DNA of 64,000 bases from Rossellomorea marisflavi (GCF_001274775.1 NZ_LGUE01000001.1:62001-126000), one strand, 5' to 3'. Counted from the first letter of the stretch, positions 1-8,716 are shown. Notes: generated from the sequence alone by a model not told the origin. Numbers and translations are program-made.

Positions 1-179
1 TACAGGTGAAAGTGTTCGATTATGAGCATGAAAAGGATCTGGAGCAGGATATGAACGGATTTTTAAAGGAACTGGATGAGAAGAAGATCGTGGATATCAA
101 ATACCATGTTGCGGCCCTGCCGGAAGATGACGAAGAACAGATCTACTGCTTTTCTGCCATGGTGATCTACAAGAAATAA
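1..179 (+). CDS. cse60: Sporulation protein Cse60 (C-terminal part)
   Basis: The 5' end lies outside the window. The frame whose codons begin at position 3 reads 58 residues to a TAA at 177-179, starting QVKVFDYEHEKDLEQ and ending CFSAMVIYKK. This matches my memory of the small sporulation protein Cse60 (YteV), a protein of about 60 residues made under sporulation sigma control whose biochemical role is unknown. It is acidic and has no membrane segment. Only the first few residues appear to be missing. In B. subtilis it also lies close to ytfP, as here. The name rests on remembered family similarity and synteny, not on a search. Confidence 0.7.
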   Translation, partial: QVKVFDYEHEKDLEQDMNGFLKELDEKKIVDIKYHVAALPEDDEEQIYCFSAMVIYKK

Positions 180-184
180 AAATA

Positions 185-480
185 GAAGCTGAGACAAACG
201 TGCTTCAATCTTAATAAAACCCGAATGTATTTGCTTGTGGGAAGGCAAATACATTCGGGTTATTGTATTCATTCATGCTCATCAATACTTCATTGTTTCC
301 AGCGGTTGATTGGAGTGCGAGACGAAGACTCCTGCGGGAAGAGTGGCTCCCTAATGGCTTGCCGAGGAGGCTCGCGGGCTACCCGGGGAAAGCGAAGTCT
401 TGCACGGACATCATGAGCGGCATACAGAATCTAGACTGATCGTGTTCATCATGACATGTCACCTTGCTAGATTTGTCCCC
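185..480. repeat. Dispersed ~300-bp structured element, copy 1
   Basis: This fills the gap between cse60 and ytfP. It starts with GAAGCTGAGACAAA (185-198) and ends near ATTTGTCCCC (471-480), an imperfect inverted end. Inside are a long hairpin (AACCCGAATGTATTTGC at 218-234 against its complement at 245-261) and a conserved body of about 130 bp. The body runs from GGAGTGCGAGACGAAGACTCC (312-332) to GAAGTCTTGCACGG (393-406), whose ends pair. A second copy lies at 24691-24993. No open frame is conserved between the copies. The hairpin could also stop cse60 transcription. Confidence 0.75.
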
Positions 481-497
481 ACCACTTTGCAGCTCAT

Positions 498-1766
498 TCA
501 GGACTGAGCAAGGGCTGCATTGGACCCTGCTAGACGGCCGGTGACGAGTGCGGAGGTGATATTATATCCGCCGGTGTAGCCGTGAATATCAAGCACCTCT
601 CCGCAGAAGAACAGTCCGTCCATCTTTTTGGACGCCATCGTCTTCGGTTCGATCTCTTTGATGGACACGCCACCGCCTGTGACGAAGGCCTTATCGATGG
701 ACAGCGTCCCGTTCACGGTGAATGTGAAGTGCTTCAGCAACCGGGCGAATTGGCGGAGGTGATCGACTGCGAGGTGATCACCCTTCTCATCGAGGTCGAT
801 CCCGGACTTCTCCAATAGAAAATGAAGGTAGCGCTCAGGCACGAGGCCCTTGAACAGGTTTTTGGCCGACTTTTTCCCATCGGTCTTCACCTGCTTATGG
901 AGGCGCTGGAACAGCTGCTCTTCGTGCTCATCAGGGAAGGAATCCACCTCCATGGTGACATGGGTGAGATTCCATTTCTTCATGGCCTTGACCACATACT
1001 GGCTGCACCGGAGGACGGCAGGTCCCGAGATCCCGAGATGGGTGAAGATCATATCCATGCGGTGGGTGATGATCTTTTTACCCTTGGGATTCATCACGCT
1101 GAGCGCCACGGAGCGGAGGGAGAGTCCCTGAAGCTCTTTGCGCTTGACGAAGGGTTCGTCGGATGTGAGTGGGACTTCCGTCGGGAAGAGGTCGGTGACG
1201 GTATGGCCTGCCTTCTCTGCCCACGGGTACCCGTCACCTGTCGATCCGGTATGGGGAACGGATTTCCCGCCTACGGCCACGACGACGGCAGCAGCGCCGA
1301 GTTCATCCCCGTCCTTCAGTCTTACGCCGACGGTCGCGCCGTCTTCATACAGGATCTCATCCACGGTCGTACTTGTACGGATCTGGACGTCGAGCCTTTT
1401 CATCTGATTCAGGAGGGCTTCGACGACATCCATGGCCCGGTTGGACACCGGGAACATCCGGCCGTGATCCTCCTCCTTCAGGGCGATCCCGAGATTCTCG
1501 AAAAAGGAAATGATATCTTCGTTGCTGAATTCAGAGAACGCACTGTAGAGGAAGCGGCCGTTCCCCGGGATATGCTTGATGATTTCGTCCACGGGGAGCC
1601 GGTTCGTTACGTTGCACCGCCCGCCGCCTGAAATGGCGAGCTTCCGGCCGAGCTTCGTCCCCTTATCGATCAGGAGGACACGGGAGCCCTTTTCTGCAGC
1701 GGCGATGCTTGCCATGAGACCGGAGGGACCCCCTCCGATGACGATGACATCATATGTTTTTTTCAT
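498..1766 (-). CDS. ytfP: NAD(P)/FAD-dependent oxidoreductase, HI0933/BaiN family (YtfP)
   Basis: A 422-residue flavoprotein. A dinucleotide-binding GGGPSGLMA fingerprint lies at about residues 11-19, followed by [24 protein letters not shown] sequence characteristic of the HI0933-like (BaiN/RdsA) flavoproteins. A second flavin-contact block, [14 protein letters not shown], lies near residue 395. Length is normal for the family, whose members are soluble cytosolic proteins with mostly unknown substrates; some act on bile-acid intermediates in gut clostridia, which need not apply here. It is a single-gene unit transcribed away from murJ. The ribosome binding site is weak (GGTG, 7 nt before ATG). 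Function beyond redox flavoenzyme is not shown. Confidence 0.9.
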   Translation of the reverse strand: MKKTYDVIVIGGGPSGLMASIAAAEKGSRVLLIDKGTKLGRKLAISGGGRCNVTNRLPVDEIIKHIPGNGRFLYSAFSEFSNEDIISFFENLGIALKEEDHGRMFPVSNRAMDVVEALLNQMKRLDVQIRTSTTVDEILYEDGATVGVRLKDGDELGAAAVVVAVGGKSVPHTGSTGDGYPWAEKAGHTVTDLFPTEVPLTSDEPFVKRKELQGLSLRSVALSVMNPKGKKIITHRMDMIFTHLGISGPAVLRCSQYVVKAMKKWNLTHVTMEVDSFPDEHEEQLFQRLHKQVKTDGKKSAKNLFKGLVPERYLHFLLEKSGIDLDEKGDHLAVDHLRQFARLLKHFTFTVNGTLSIDKAFVTGGGVSIKEIEPKTMASKKMDGLFFCGEVLDIHGYTGGYNITSALVTGRLAGSNAALAQS

Positions 1767-1992
1767 TGATTACACCAACTTCTATTCTGATAAGATTGTT
1801 TGTTTAAATGGAAAAAGACCCATTAAGGTTCTCTTTATTTTAAATGGGCTTGTTTTGAAAAACAACCATCGGAAATAAATTGTCATTCGTTTCATACAGT
1901 AGTAAACTACTCATAGTGTGTAAATTTCAGAGTGTTTATTCCAAGTCTCTTTTTTGAGAATAAGTGCAACAAGGTAAATTGAGAGGGATACT

Positions 1993-3612
1993 ATGTCATC
2001 AAAACTAATTCGCGGAACGTTTATTTTGACGCTCGGGACCTTTATTTCCAAGTTTTTGGGTCTTTTTTATGTTATACCGTTCGATCGTTTATTGAGGGGA
2101 CATGAAGAAGGGGCCTCCCTTTATCAGTACGGTTATGTTCCCTACACGATATTCTTGACGGTGGCGACGGCAGGAGTGCCGCTTGCCGTGTCGAAGTTCG
2201 TATCAAAATATAATGCCATAGAAGAGTATGCGGTTGGAAGGCGGCTGTTCAAGTCGGGCCTTTTCCTCATGACCATCACGGGGCTCGTCTCCTTCCTCAT
2301 CATGTATGCCTTCGCACCGATTTTCGCCGAGATGACCATCAAGAGCGATGACCAGGTCATCACGGTCGCTCAGGTGACGACGGTCATCAGGGCCGTGAGC
2401 TTCGCCCTGATCATCATCCCGTTCATGAGTTTGATCCGGGGGTTCTTCCAGGGGTATCAATCCATGGGACCGACGGCGCTCTCCCAGGTTGTCGAACAGA
2501 TTGTCCGGATCATCTTCCTCCTCGGAGGGATCTATGTGGTCTTGAATGTCATGAACGGCACCGTGACGACGGCCATCAGCGTTGCGACATTCGCGGCCTT
2601 CATCGGAGGAATCGCAAGCCTGGTCGTCCTCATCTGGTACTGGTTCAAACGGAAGCCGCAGCTGGACGAGCTCATGCTAGAAGACAAAGGTCAGGTGCAG
2701 GTTTCCCTGCGCTCCATGTACAAGGAGATCATCGCGTACTCCGTCCCGTTCATCTTCGTCGGACTGGCGAACCCGCTCTTCCAGCTCGTGGATCAGATCA
2801 CGTTCAACACCGCCATGGCGGATATCGGAAATGCCAGGGTTTCAGACCATGCATTCGCCGTTTTGAATTTCTACACGCATAAATTGGTCATCATACCGGT
2901 GTCGCTCGCGACGGCCTTTTCCATGACGCTGATCCCATTGATCACCACGTCCTATACGAGCGGTGACCGGAAGACGATGAGGCGGAATATCGATCAGACC
3001 TTCCAGATCCTCTTGTTCCTCACCGTGCCGGCAGCACTTGGCATCGCGCTTCTTGCCGAACCGACGTATACGATGTTCTATCACAGCGATGCACTTGGTA
3101 CATCCGTACTGCGGGCATACGCACCGGTTGCCATCCTATTCTCCCTGTTTGCCGTCACGGCGGCGATCCTGCAGGGAATCGATGAGCAGAAGTTCACGAT
3201 CTTCAGCTTGCTTGTGGGATTACTATTGAAGCTAAGCCTCAATATCCCCCTCATCAAACTGTTTGAAACGGAAGGGGCGGTCCTCGCCACCTCCATCGGC
3301 TATGCCGTGGCGATCCTGATCAACCTCTATGTGATCAAGAAATACGCCCGGTATCAGTTCAGGCTCATCATCAGGAGGACGGCATTCATCGCCGCAATCA
3401 ATATCGTCATGGCCGTCGTCGTACTGGCCATCTACTGGCTGCTTGTGAAATTCCTGAACCCGGCTTCCGGCTTCCAGTCGATCTTCATCGTCGCCATCTG
3501 CGGCGGCATCGGCGGACTCGTGTACTTCTACATCAGCATGAGGAGCAGGCTCGCGGACAAGCTATTCGGAGATCGCATTACCCGCTTGAGAAGCAAATTA
3601 CGAATCGGATAA
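1993..3612 (+). CDS. ytgP: Lipid II flippase MurJ-like protein (YtgP)
   Basis: A 539-residue polytopic membrane protein of the MOP/MviN superfamily with about 14 hydrophobic segments. The N-terminus (GTFILTLGTFISKFLGLFY, residues 7-25) is typical of YtgP/SpoVB-type exporters. In B. subtilis YtgP (MurJ) moves the cell wall precursor lipid II across the membrane and is partly redundant with Amj. The start is supported by GAGAGGG 8 nt before the ATG. A hairpin terminator follows at 3618-3644, before the pseudouridine synthase gene. SpoVB or another polysaccharide exporter is the alternative, but synteny with ytfP and ytzG favours YtgP. Confidence 0.93.
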   Translation: MSSKLIRGTFILTLGTFISKFLGLFYVIPFDRLLRGHEEGASLYQYGYVPYTIFLTVATAGVPLAVSKFVSKYNAIEEYAVGRRLFKSGLFLMTITGLVSFLIMYAFAPIFAEMTIKSDDQVITVAQVTTVIRAVSFALIIIPFMSLIRGFFQGYQSMGPTALSQVVEQIVRIIFLLGGIYVVLNVMNGTVTTAISVATFAAFIGGIASLVVLIWYWFKRKPQLDELMLEDKGQVQVSLRSMYKEIIAYSVPFIFVGLANPLFQLVDQITFNTAMADIGNARVSDHAFAVLNFYTHKLVIIPVSLATAFSMTLIPLITTSYTSGDRKTMRRNIDQTFQILLFLTVPAALGIALLAEPTYTMFYHSDALGTSVLRAYAPVAILFSLFAVTAAILQGIDEQKFTIFSLLVGLLLKLSLNIPLIKLFETEGAVLATSIGYAVAILINLYVIKKYARYQFRLIIRRTAFIAAINIVMAVVVLAIYWLLVKFLNPASGFQSIFIVAICGGIGGLVYFYISMRSRLADKLFGDRITRLRSKLRIG

Positions 3613-3617
3613 ACCAC

Positions 3618-3644
3618 AAAGGGGATGATCACTCATCCCCTTTT
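3618..3644 (+). terminator. Terminator after ytgP
   Basis: AAAGGGGATGA, a 4-nt loop and TCATCCCCTTTT form a perfect 11-bp stem with a T run, 5 nt after the ytgP stop codon. Confidence 0.9.
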
Positions 3645-3668
3645 CAATTAGAAGGAGAGTGACGCATC

Positions 3669-4385
3669 ATGCGTATTGATAAAATGCTGGCCAATATGGG
3701 CTATGGAAGCAGGAAAGAAGTCAAGAAGCTGCTGAAGGAAGGCGGACTTCAAGTGAACGGAGAAGTCGTCAAGGACGGGAAGAGCCATGTGAATCCCGAA
3801 ACCGACACCGTCGTCCTACACGGGGAGGAAGTGCAGTATAGGGAGTTCATCTATCTCCTCATGCACAAACCGCCAGGCGTCATTTCTGCCACAGAAGATC
3901 AGAACGACGAAACGGTCATCGATCTCCTTCAGATGGAAGACCAGATCTTTGAACCATTTCCAGTCGGCAGGCTCGATAAAGACACGGAGGGCTTGCTGCT
4001 CCTTACAAACGATGGACAGCTGTCCCACCAGCTTCTATCACCGAAACGGCACGTTCCGAAAACCTACTTTGCCCGCATCGAGGGCGAGGTCACGGAATCC
4101 GACGTGAAGGCATTCGCCGCCGGAGTGACCCTAGATGATGGGTATGAAACCAAGCCCGGCAAACTGACAATCCTAGAATCTGCACCTCAATCAGAAATCG
4201 AACTTGTGATCACCGAAGGCAAATTCCATCAGGTGAAAAGGATGTTCGAAGCTGTCGGGAAGAAAGTGACCTACTTGAAGCGGATCTCCATGGGACCGCT
4301 TGGACTCGGGGACCTCGAGCTCGGTGAGTACCGGGAGCTGACGGAAGAAGAAGTGACGATGCTGAAGGAATATAAACCGGAATGA
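3669..4385 (+). CDS. ytzG: 16S rRNA pseudouridine synthase, RsuA family (YtzG)
   Basis: A 238-residue RsuA/RluB-family enzyme that isomerises a uridine in ribosomal RNA to pseudouridine. An S4 RNA-binding domain occupies residues 1-60 (MRIDKMLANMGYGSRKEVKK at the start). The catalytic motif GRLDKDTEGLLLLTND lies at about residues 100-115, where the Asp of RLDKDTEG is the nucleophile. The C-terminal EGKFHQVKRMFEAVG block is also diagnostic. Length is normal. The start has a strong GGAGAG site 9 nt upstream. The exact target (16S U516 in RsuA) is inferred from the family only. Confidence 0.92.
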   Translation: MRIDKMLANMGYGSRKEVKKLLKEGGLQVNGEVVKDGKSHVNPETDTVVLHGEEVQYREFIYLLMHKPPGVISATEDQNDETVIDLLQMEDQIFEPFPVGRLDKDTEGLLLLTNDGQLSHQLLSPKRHVPKTYFARIEGEVTESDVKAFAAGVTLDDGYETKPGKLTILESAPQSEIELVITEGKFHQVKRMFEAVGKKVTYLKRISMGPLGLGDLELGEYRELTEEEVTMLKEYKPE

Positions 4386-4390
4386 ATGAA

Positions 4391-4418
4391 GGCGGCTCCT
4401 GAGGGGGTCGCTTTTTTT
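4391..4418 (+). terminator. Terminator after ytzG
   Basis: GCGGCTCC (4392-4399) pairs through G-U wobbles with GGGGTCGC (4404-4411), followed by seven T residues. Confidence 0.85.
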
Positions 4419-4960
4419 GTTCGTGCGGGGGTGGGTGCTTGCTGGAATACAGCTGGAATACATAAGGGCGCAGAAGTTGCTAAACGTGAAGTAAGAAACG
4501 AGTATGCCCGGCTGGTTAGTGGCGGTGGAGGAATGTGTATGCTGGTCGTGCACGAATACGAAGCGTGGAGAGGGCAGGGGAGTTGGGATTATCGTACGTT
4601 CGTGCAGCTGTATGGTAGATTGAAGAGCGGTTTCGCACGTAAGGGTGGTTAATCGCAAATAGGAAGTGCCCGGAAAATGTCATTCGCAAATAAATTTTGA
4701 AATGTCGCAAATACATTCAAAAAAATCGAAAATAAATCTTTGGAATTCGCAAATAAGGTTGTTCTCAGGCTCTGAGTTTGGTGGGGAGGAAGAGAAAATT
4801 CTCATAAAGTGAGTGCGAAGAAAGTCGTTATATGTCGATTGGGGAATTTAATACTATTCTGCCTTACATATTGCTTTAATAACGGGGAGGTTTACAAACA
4901 ATCCACCATTATCGCCCGTATCAAACAAAAGTCGCAAATAACGGATCGGATTGTATTTTT
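4419..4960. other. Non-coding stretch with phased TCGCAAATA repeats
   Basis: No convincing gene was found in this 540-bp gap. It holds TCGCAAATA at 4653, 4684, 4705 and 4747, a variant TCGAAAATA at 4726, TCGCACGTA at 4633 and an isolated copy at 4932. The copies from 4684 to 4747 are exactly 21 bp apart. Short open frames cross it, but none has a ribosome site together with a plausible protein. Confidence 0.7.
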
Positions 4961-4961
4961 C

Positions 4962-5810
4962 GATATAAGCCAAAACCCCCAAAAAGACAAGGAGCGCCTT
5001 TCCGGGGGTTTCGGCTTATGCTTGTCGGGTCAGATCGACCCTCCTCCGCTTTTCTATATGTCCAGCTCCGGGGCTTTGAGGCTCGAGGTCATAAGTCAAA
5101 GATCACGTAAAGGCCAAGAGCGCCTTTCCGAAATCTTCGCCTTATGCTTGTCGCCTCAGGGCAAAGCCCCTCCGCTTTTCTACATGTCCAGCTCCGGCGG
5201 GTTGCCCCTCGAGGTCATAAGTCAAAACCCCCAAAAAGGCAAGGAACGCCTTTCCGGGGGTTTCGTCTTATGCTTGTCGGGTCAGACCCACCCGCCTCCG
5301 CTTTTCTATATGTCCAGCTCCGGGGCTTTGAGGCTCGAGGTCATAAGACAGAACCCCGAAAAGGCAAAGGGCGCCTTCCCGGGGTTCTGTCTTATGCTTG
5401 TCGCCTCAGGGCGAAGCCCCTCCGCTTTTCTATTGTCCAGCTCCGGGTGCTTGAGGCTCGAGGTCATAAGTCAAAGATCTCAAAAAGGCCAAGAGCGCCT
5501 TTCCGAAATCTTCGCCTTATGCTTGTCGCCTCAGGGCAAGCACCCTCCGCTTTTCTACATGTCCAGCTCCGGCGGGTTGCCCCTCGAGGTCATAAGCCAA
5601 AACCCCCAAAAAGGCAAGGAACGCCTTTCCGGGGGTTTCGTCTTATGCTTGTCGGGTCAGACCGACCCGCCTCCGCTTTTCTATATGTCCAGCTCCGGGG
5701 CTTTGAGGCTCGAGGTCATAAGCCAAAAATCCCGAAAAGGCAAAGGGCGCCTTCCCGGGATTCCTGTCTTATGCTTGTCGCCTCAGGGCAAAGCCCCTCC
5801 GCATTTCTAT
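4962..5810. repeat. Tandem array of seven 126-bp structured repeats
   Basis: Seven head-to-tail copies are anchored on GTCATAAG-type sequence at 4962 (degenerate), 5088, 5214, 5340, 5463, 5589 and 5715. Spacings are 126, 126, 126, 123, 126 and 126 bp. Each copy carries CATAAG...CTTATG arms around a copy-specific hairpin with a GGC...GCC core. An outer stem joins the CTCCGG...GAGG block to the GTCGCCTCAGGG or GTCGGGTCAG block downstream. Because 126 is a multiple of three, artefactual open frames of 222 and 359 codons run through it. The last copy stops 2 bp short of the ytzE stop codon. Confidence 0.9.
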
Positions 5811-5812
5811 GA

Positions 5813-6034
5813 TCAACTTGTCATTTTTACTTTTTTTGTGGTTGTGGTCCAGTGCCCTCTTGTTGGGCTTTCGACCAGGTCGTTGTAGGCCAATACGTTG
5901 AGATCTCTTTGTATGGTGCGTGGAGTAATGCCAAATTCGTCTACAAGATCTTGAGTTGTTACTGTACCTTTCTTATTGATGTACATGTATACAGCCTTGA
6001 TTCTATTCAGCATACGATTGGTTGAAGGTTTCAA
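5813..6034 (-). CDS. ytzE: DeoR-type helix-turn-helix protein (YtzE)
   Basis: A 73-residue protein that is little more than a DNA-binding winged helix: NRIKAVYMYINKKGTVTTQD, then LVDEFGITPRTIQRDLNVL, the latter being the DeoR-type helix-turn-helix at about residues 30-48. There is no sensor domain. B. subtilis YtzE is a DeoR-like regulator of similar size in the same neighbourhood. Its target is unknown. Its 3' end touches the tandem repeat array, so its natural downstream region may have been replaced. Two palindromes upstream (6110-6122 and 6231-6248) are candidate operators. Confidence 0.85.
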   Translation of the reverse strand: MKPSTNRMLNRIKAVYMYINKKGTVTTQDLVDEFGITPRTIQRDLNVLAYNDLVESPTRGHWTTTTKKVKMTS

Positions 6035-6387
6035 GAAACCACTCCCTCATCATTATTCCAAAGGCAAAGACTACAGTGTCTACTGTGCACCACACGTGCT
6101 ACCTAAGTACTAAGCGCTTTAGACAACCCCTTTTGTTGACCGCCGTTCCGGGTCATTTTATAAATTTGAAATGTCAGACAACTACATTGTAACGCTATTC
6201 CAGAAAAATATCTAGGAAATTGTTCGATTTCATCCATTTAAATGGATGGGATTGGTTCTAGAATATGTTTGTATATGAAAAAACATGTAGGATGCAGTGA
6301 ATTTTCTTGTTGTTCCTGTTTGGTTTTACAAGGCAAACAGTATAAAATGGGAGGGAGAAAACTATTACATATAGAGCAGGTGTTAGA
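6035..6387. other. Divergent ytzE-pepV intergenic region with palindromes
   Basis: This 353-bp region lies between divergent genes. It contains a perfect 18-bp palindrome, CATCCATTTAAATGGATG, at 6231-6248; CTAAGCGCTTTAG at 6110-6122; and ACAGT-n4-ACTGT at 6073-6086. A TATAAA-like -10 lies near 6341. No open frame in it looks like a gene. Confidence 0.6.
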
Positions 6388-7800
6388 ATGACGATTAACT
6401 GGATGAATGAAGTGGAAAACCGAAAGGACGATTTACTGAAGGATCTTCAGAAATTCTTGCAAATTAAAAGCGTCATGGATGAAGAAGATGCTACGGAGGA
6501 AGCTCCCCTTGGTAAAGGAGTGAAGGAAGCATTGGACTATATGCTTTCTCTTGGGGAAAAGGATGGGTTCACACCGAAGAATGCCGGCAATCTTGCCGGG
6601 CATCTTGAATTCGGTGAGGGAGAAGACCTTCTTGGGATCCTCTGCCACGTCGATGTGGTCCCTGAAGGGGATGGATGGAGTGTCGATCCGTTCGGCGGCG
6701 AAATCAAAGACGGGAAAATCTTTGCGCGTGGAGCCATTGATGATAAGGGTCCGACCATGGCGGCGTATTATGCCATGAAGATCGTGAAGGAACTCGGCGT
6801 CCCGTTCAACAAGAGGATCCGCATGATCATCGGGACGGATGAAGAGAGTGATTGGAGATGCGTCGATCACTACTTCGAGAATGAAGAAATGCCGACAATG
6901 GGCTTTGCGCCTGATGCCGACTTCCCGATCATCTATGCCGAAAAAGGGATCGCGGACTATGATCTCGTCCAGGAAGGTACACGGGATGCGGAAGCTGAAG
7001 GAATCCGCGTGAAGCACTTTGAATCAGGTCGACGCTACAATATGGTGCCGGATCATGCGAAAGCTGTCCTTCGCATGGAGGAAGATCATACGAAATGGGT
7101 GCAATACTTTGACACCTTCACGAAGGAAGAAGGCATCAAGGGTGACTGCTTCATGGAAAATGGTGAACTTGTCATCACGATGGAAGGGGTATCGTCCCAC
7201 GGGATGGAGCCTGATAATGGGAAGAATGCAGGCCTTTATCTCGCGGCATTCCTCAGCAAGCTGCCCCTCGCTCCTTATGAGGCTGAATACTTCGGATTCA
7301 CGGCCGATCATTTCTTCAAGGATTCCCGTGGTGTCCAGCTTGGGGTGAGCTTCACGGATGATATCACCGGCGACTTGACCATCAATGTCGGGAAACTCCG
7401 CTTCTCTGAGGAAGATGGGGGCCGCATCGGATTGAACATGCGTTATCCTGTTACATTCGATATGGAAAAAGGGCGCAAGATCCTCGACGCAATCGAAGGG
7501 TACACCATCGAAAACTTCGATGACAGTGAACCTCACCATGTATCGGCCGATGATGATTTCGTCCGTACCCTTCAAAAGGTTTATGAAGATCAGACGGGTG
7601 AGGAAGCGGAACTCCTCAGTATCGGTGGAGGTACCTATGCAAGGAGCCTGGAAACCGGCGTGGCATTCGGTGCCCTGTTCCCGGGACGTGAAGACATTGC
7701 TCACCAAAAAGATGAATATATGTATATCGAAGATTTGCTGAAAGCGACGGCCATCTATGCCCAGGCCATCTACGAATTGACGTGTGAACAATCCTCCTGA
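6388..7800 (+). CDS. pepV: Dipeptidase PepV (M20 metallopeptidase, YtjP)
   Basis: A 470-residue M20-family zinc dipeptidase that cleaves dipeptides in the cytosol. The metal-site block HVDVVPEGDGW lies at about residues 88-98. ARGAIDDKGP follows at about 113-122 with the bridging Asp, then GTDEESDWRCVDHYF near 149-163 with the catalytic Glu. The C-terminal IGGGTYARS and H-containing block complete the site. Length matches PepV (about 468-470). It is followed 45 bp later by dat and is probably co-transcribed with it, coupling peptide turnover to D-amino-acid metabolism. Confidence 0.95.
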   Translation: MTINWMNEVENRKDDLLKDLQKFLQIKSVMDEEDATEEAPLGKGVKEALDYMLSLGEKDGFTPKNAGNLAGHLEFGEGEDLLGILCHVDVVPEGDGWSVDPFGGEIKDGKIFARGAIDDKGPTMAAYYAMKIVKELGVPFNKRIRMIIGTDEESDWRCVDHYFENEEMPTMGFAPDADFPIIYAEKGIADYDLVQEGTRDAEAEGIRVKHFESGRRYNMVPDHAKAVLRMEEDHTKWVQYFDTFTKEEGIKGDCFMENGELVITMEGVSSHGMEPDNGKNAGLYLAAFLSKLPLAPYEAEYFGFTADHFFKDSRGVQLGVSFTDDITGDLTINVGKLRFSEEDGGRIGLNMRYPVTFDMEKGRKILDAIEGYTIENFDDSEPHHVSADDDFVRTLQKVYEDQTGEEAELLSIGGGTYARSLETGVAFGALFPGREDIAHQKDEYMYIEDLLKATAIYAQAIYELTCEQSS

Positions 7801-7845
7801 TGGAGAGTAATCTAGCGACAGACTATATATAAAGGGGAGTGCAGG

Positions 7846-8703
7846 ATGGAAACAGTATTTGTGAATGGTGAATTGATGGATCGGAAAGAAGCGAAAGTCG
7901 ATATCGAAGACCGCGGATATCAGTTTGGCGATGGAATCTATGAAGTCGTCAGGGTTTATGGTGGAAAGACCTTCACCATGAAAGAGCATATGGAACGTTT
8001 CTATCAGAGTGCTGAGAAGATCAAGCTCCATATCCCTCACGAGATGGATGAGCTCACCGGATTGATCAACCGCTTGATCGAAGCCAATTCGATCCATGAC
8101 GGAATTGTTTACCTTCAGGCTACTCGCGGGGTCGCCTCCCGTCAGCATCACTTCCCGGCATCTGACGTGAAAGGCAGTGTTGTCGCCTACACGAAAGAAG
8201 TGCCCGTACCACAGTCTCAGATGGATCAGGGTGTCACGGTGAAGCTTATCGAAGATGTTCGCTGGCTGCGATGTGACATCAAGAGCCTGAATCTCCTCGG
8301 CAACCTTCTTGCCAAGGAGGAAGCTGCATCTGAGGGGCATTTCGAGGCGATCCTTCACAGGGGCGATCTTGTGACGGAAGGATCTTCTTCCAATGCATTC
8401 ATGGTGAAAGACGGAGTGGTGAGAACCCATCCTGCCACAAACCTGATCCTGAACGGGATCACGAGAAGGGTGATCCGGGACGTGGCCGGTTCAGAAGGGA
8501 TCCCGTTCCAAGAGGACGCATTTACCCTTGACGAGCTGCTGTCTGCAGATGAAGTCTTCATCGCAAGCACCACGTCCGAGGTGATGCCTGTTGTGAAGAT
8601 AGGTGAACGGCTTGTAGGGGAGGGGCATCCGGGGGCTGTCACGAGAAAACTCCAGGGGGCTTTCAGGAAGCGGATCGAGCAAGAGGCTCCGGTGGCCCAT
8701 TGA
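7846..8703 (+). CDS. dat: D-alanine aminotransferase
   Basis: A 285-residue class IV PLP-dependent aminotransferase that interconverts D-alanine and 2-oxoglutarate with pyruvate and D-glutamate. It supplies D-amino acids for peptidoglycan. It opens with VFVNGELMDRKEAKVDIEDR. The PLP lysine lies in DIKSLNLLGNLLAK (about residues 144-157), and the phosphate-contact SSTTSEV-like block is IASTTSEVMPV near 244-254. Length is typical (about 282). AAGGGGAG precedes the ATG. It lies directly downstream of pepV with no terminator between them. Confidence 0.95.
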   Translation: METVFVNGELMDRKEAKVDIEDRGYQFGDGIYEVVRVYGGKTFTMKEHMERFYQSAEKIKLHIPHEMDELTGLINRLIEANSIHDGIVYLQATRGVASRQHHFPASDVKGSVVAYTKEVPVPQSQMDQGVTVKLIEDVRWLRCDIKSLNLLGNLLAKEEAASEGHFEAILHRGDLVTEGSSSNAFMVKDGVVRTHPATNLILNGITRRVIRDVAGSEGIPFQEDAFTLDELLSADEVFIASTTSEVMPVVKIGERLVGEGHPGAVTRKLQGAFRKRIEQEAPVAH

Positions 8704-8716
8704 TCGGGAGAATCCT

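Noticed and set aside
822-1631. Plus-strand open frame of 269 codons
   Set aside because: Antisense to ytfP; no ribosome site or family features.
1800-1880. Terminator-like hairpin CCCATT/AATGGG upstream of ytfP
   Set aside because: The stem is short and the loop long, and its position upstream of ytfP gives it no clear transcript to end.
4386-4652. 88-codon open frame after ytzG
   Set aside because: It starts at the ytzG stop and runs through the terminator, with no ribosome site and no protein-like pattern.
4962-5810. CRISPR array
   Set aside because: Unit length is 126 bp, the so-called spacers are themselves related and self-complementary, and no cas genes are nearby.
4809-5888. Open frames of 359 and 222 codons across the repeat array
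   Set aside because: They exist because the 126-bp repeat length is a multiple of three. Their translation is just the repeat in two frames (CLSPQGKAPPLFYMSSSG and MLVASGQSPSAFL patterns), with no ribosome site.
6110-6122. cre site at CTAAGCGCTTTAG
   Set aside because: The core looks right, but both TG and CA ends of the consensus are missing, so it is listed only as a palindrome.
7024-8430. Minus-strand open frame of 468 codons
   Set aside because: It is antisense to pepV and dat, both clear genes with ribosome sites. It has no start signal and no recognisable domain.
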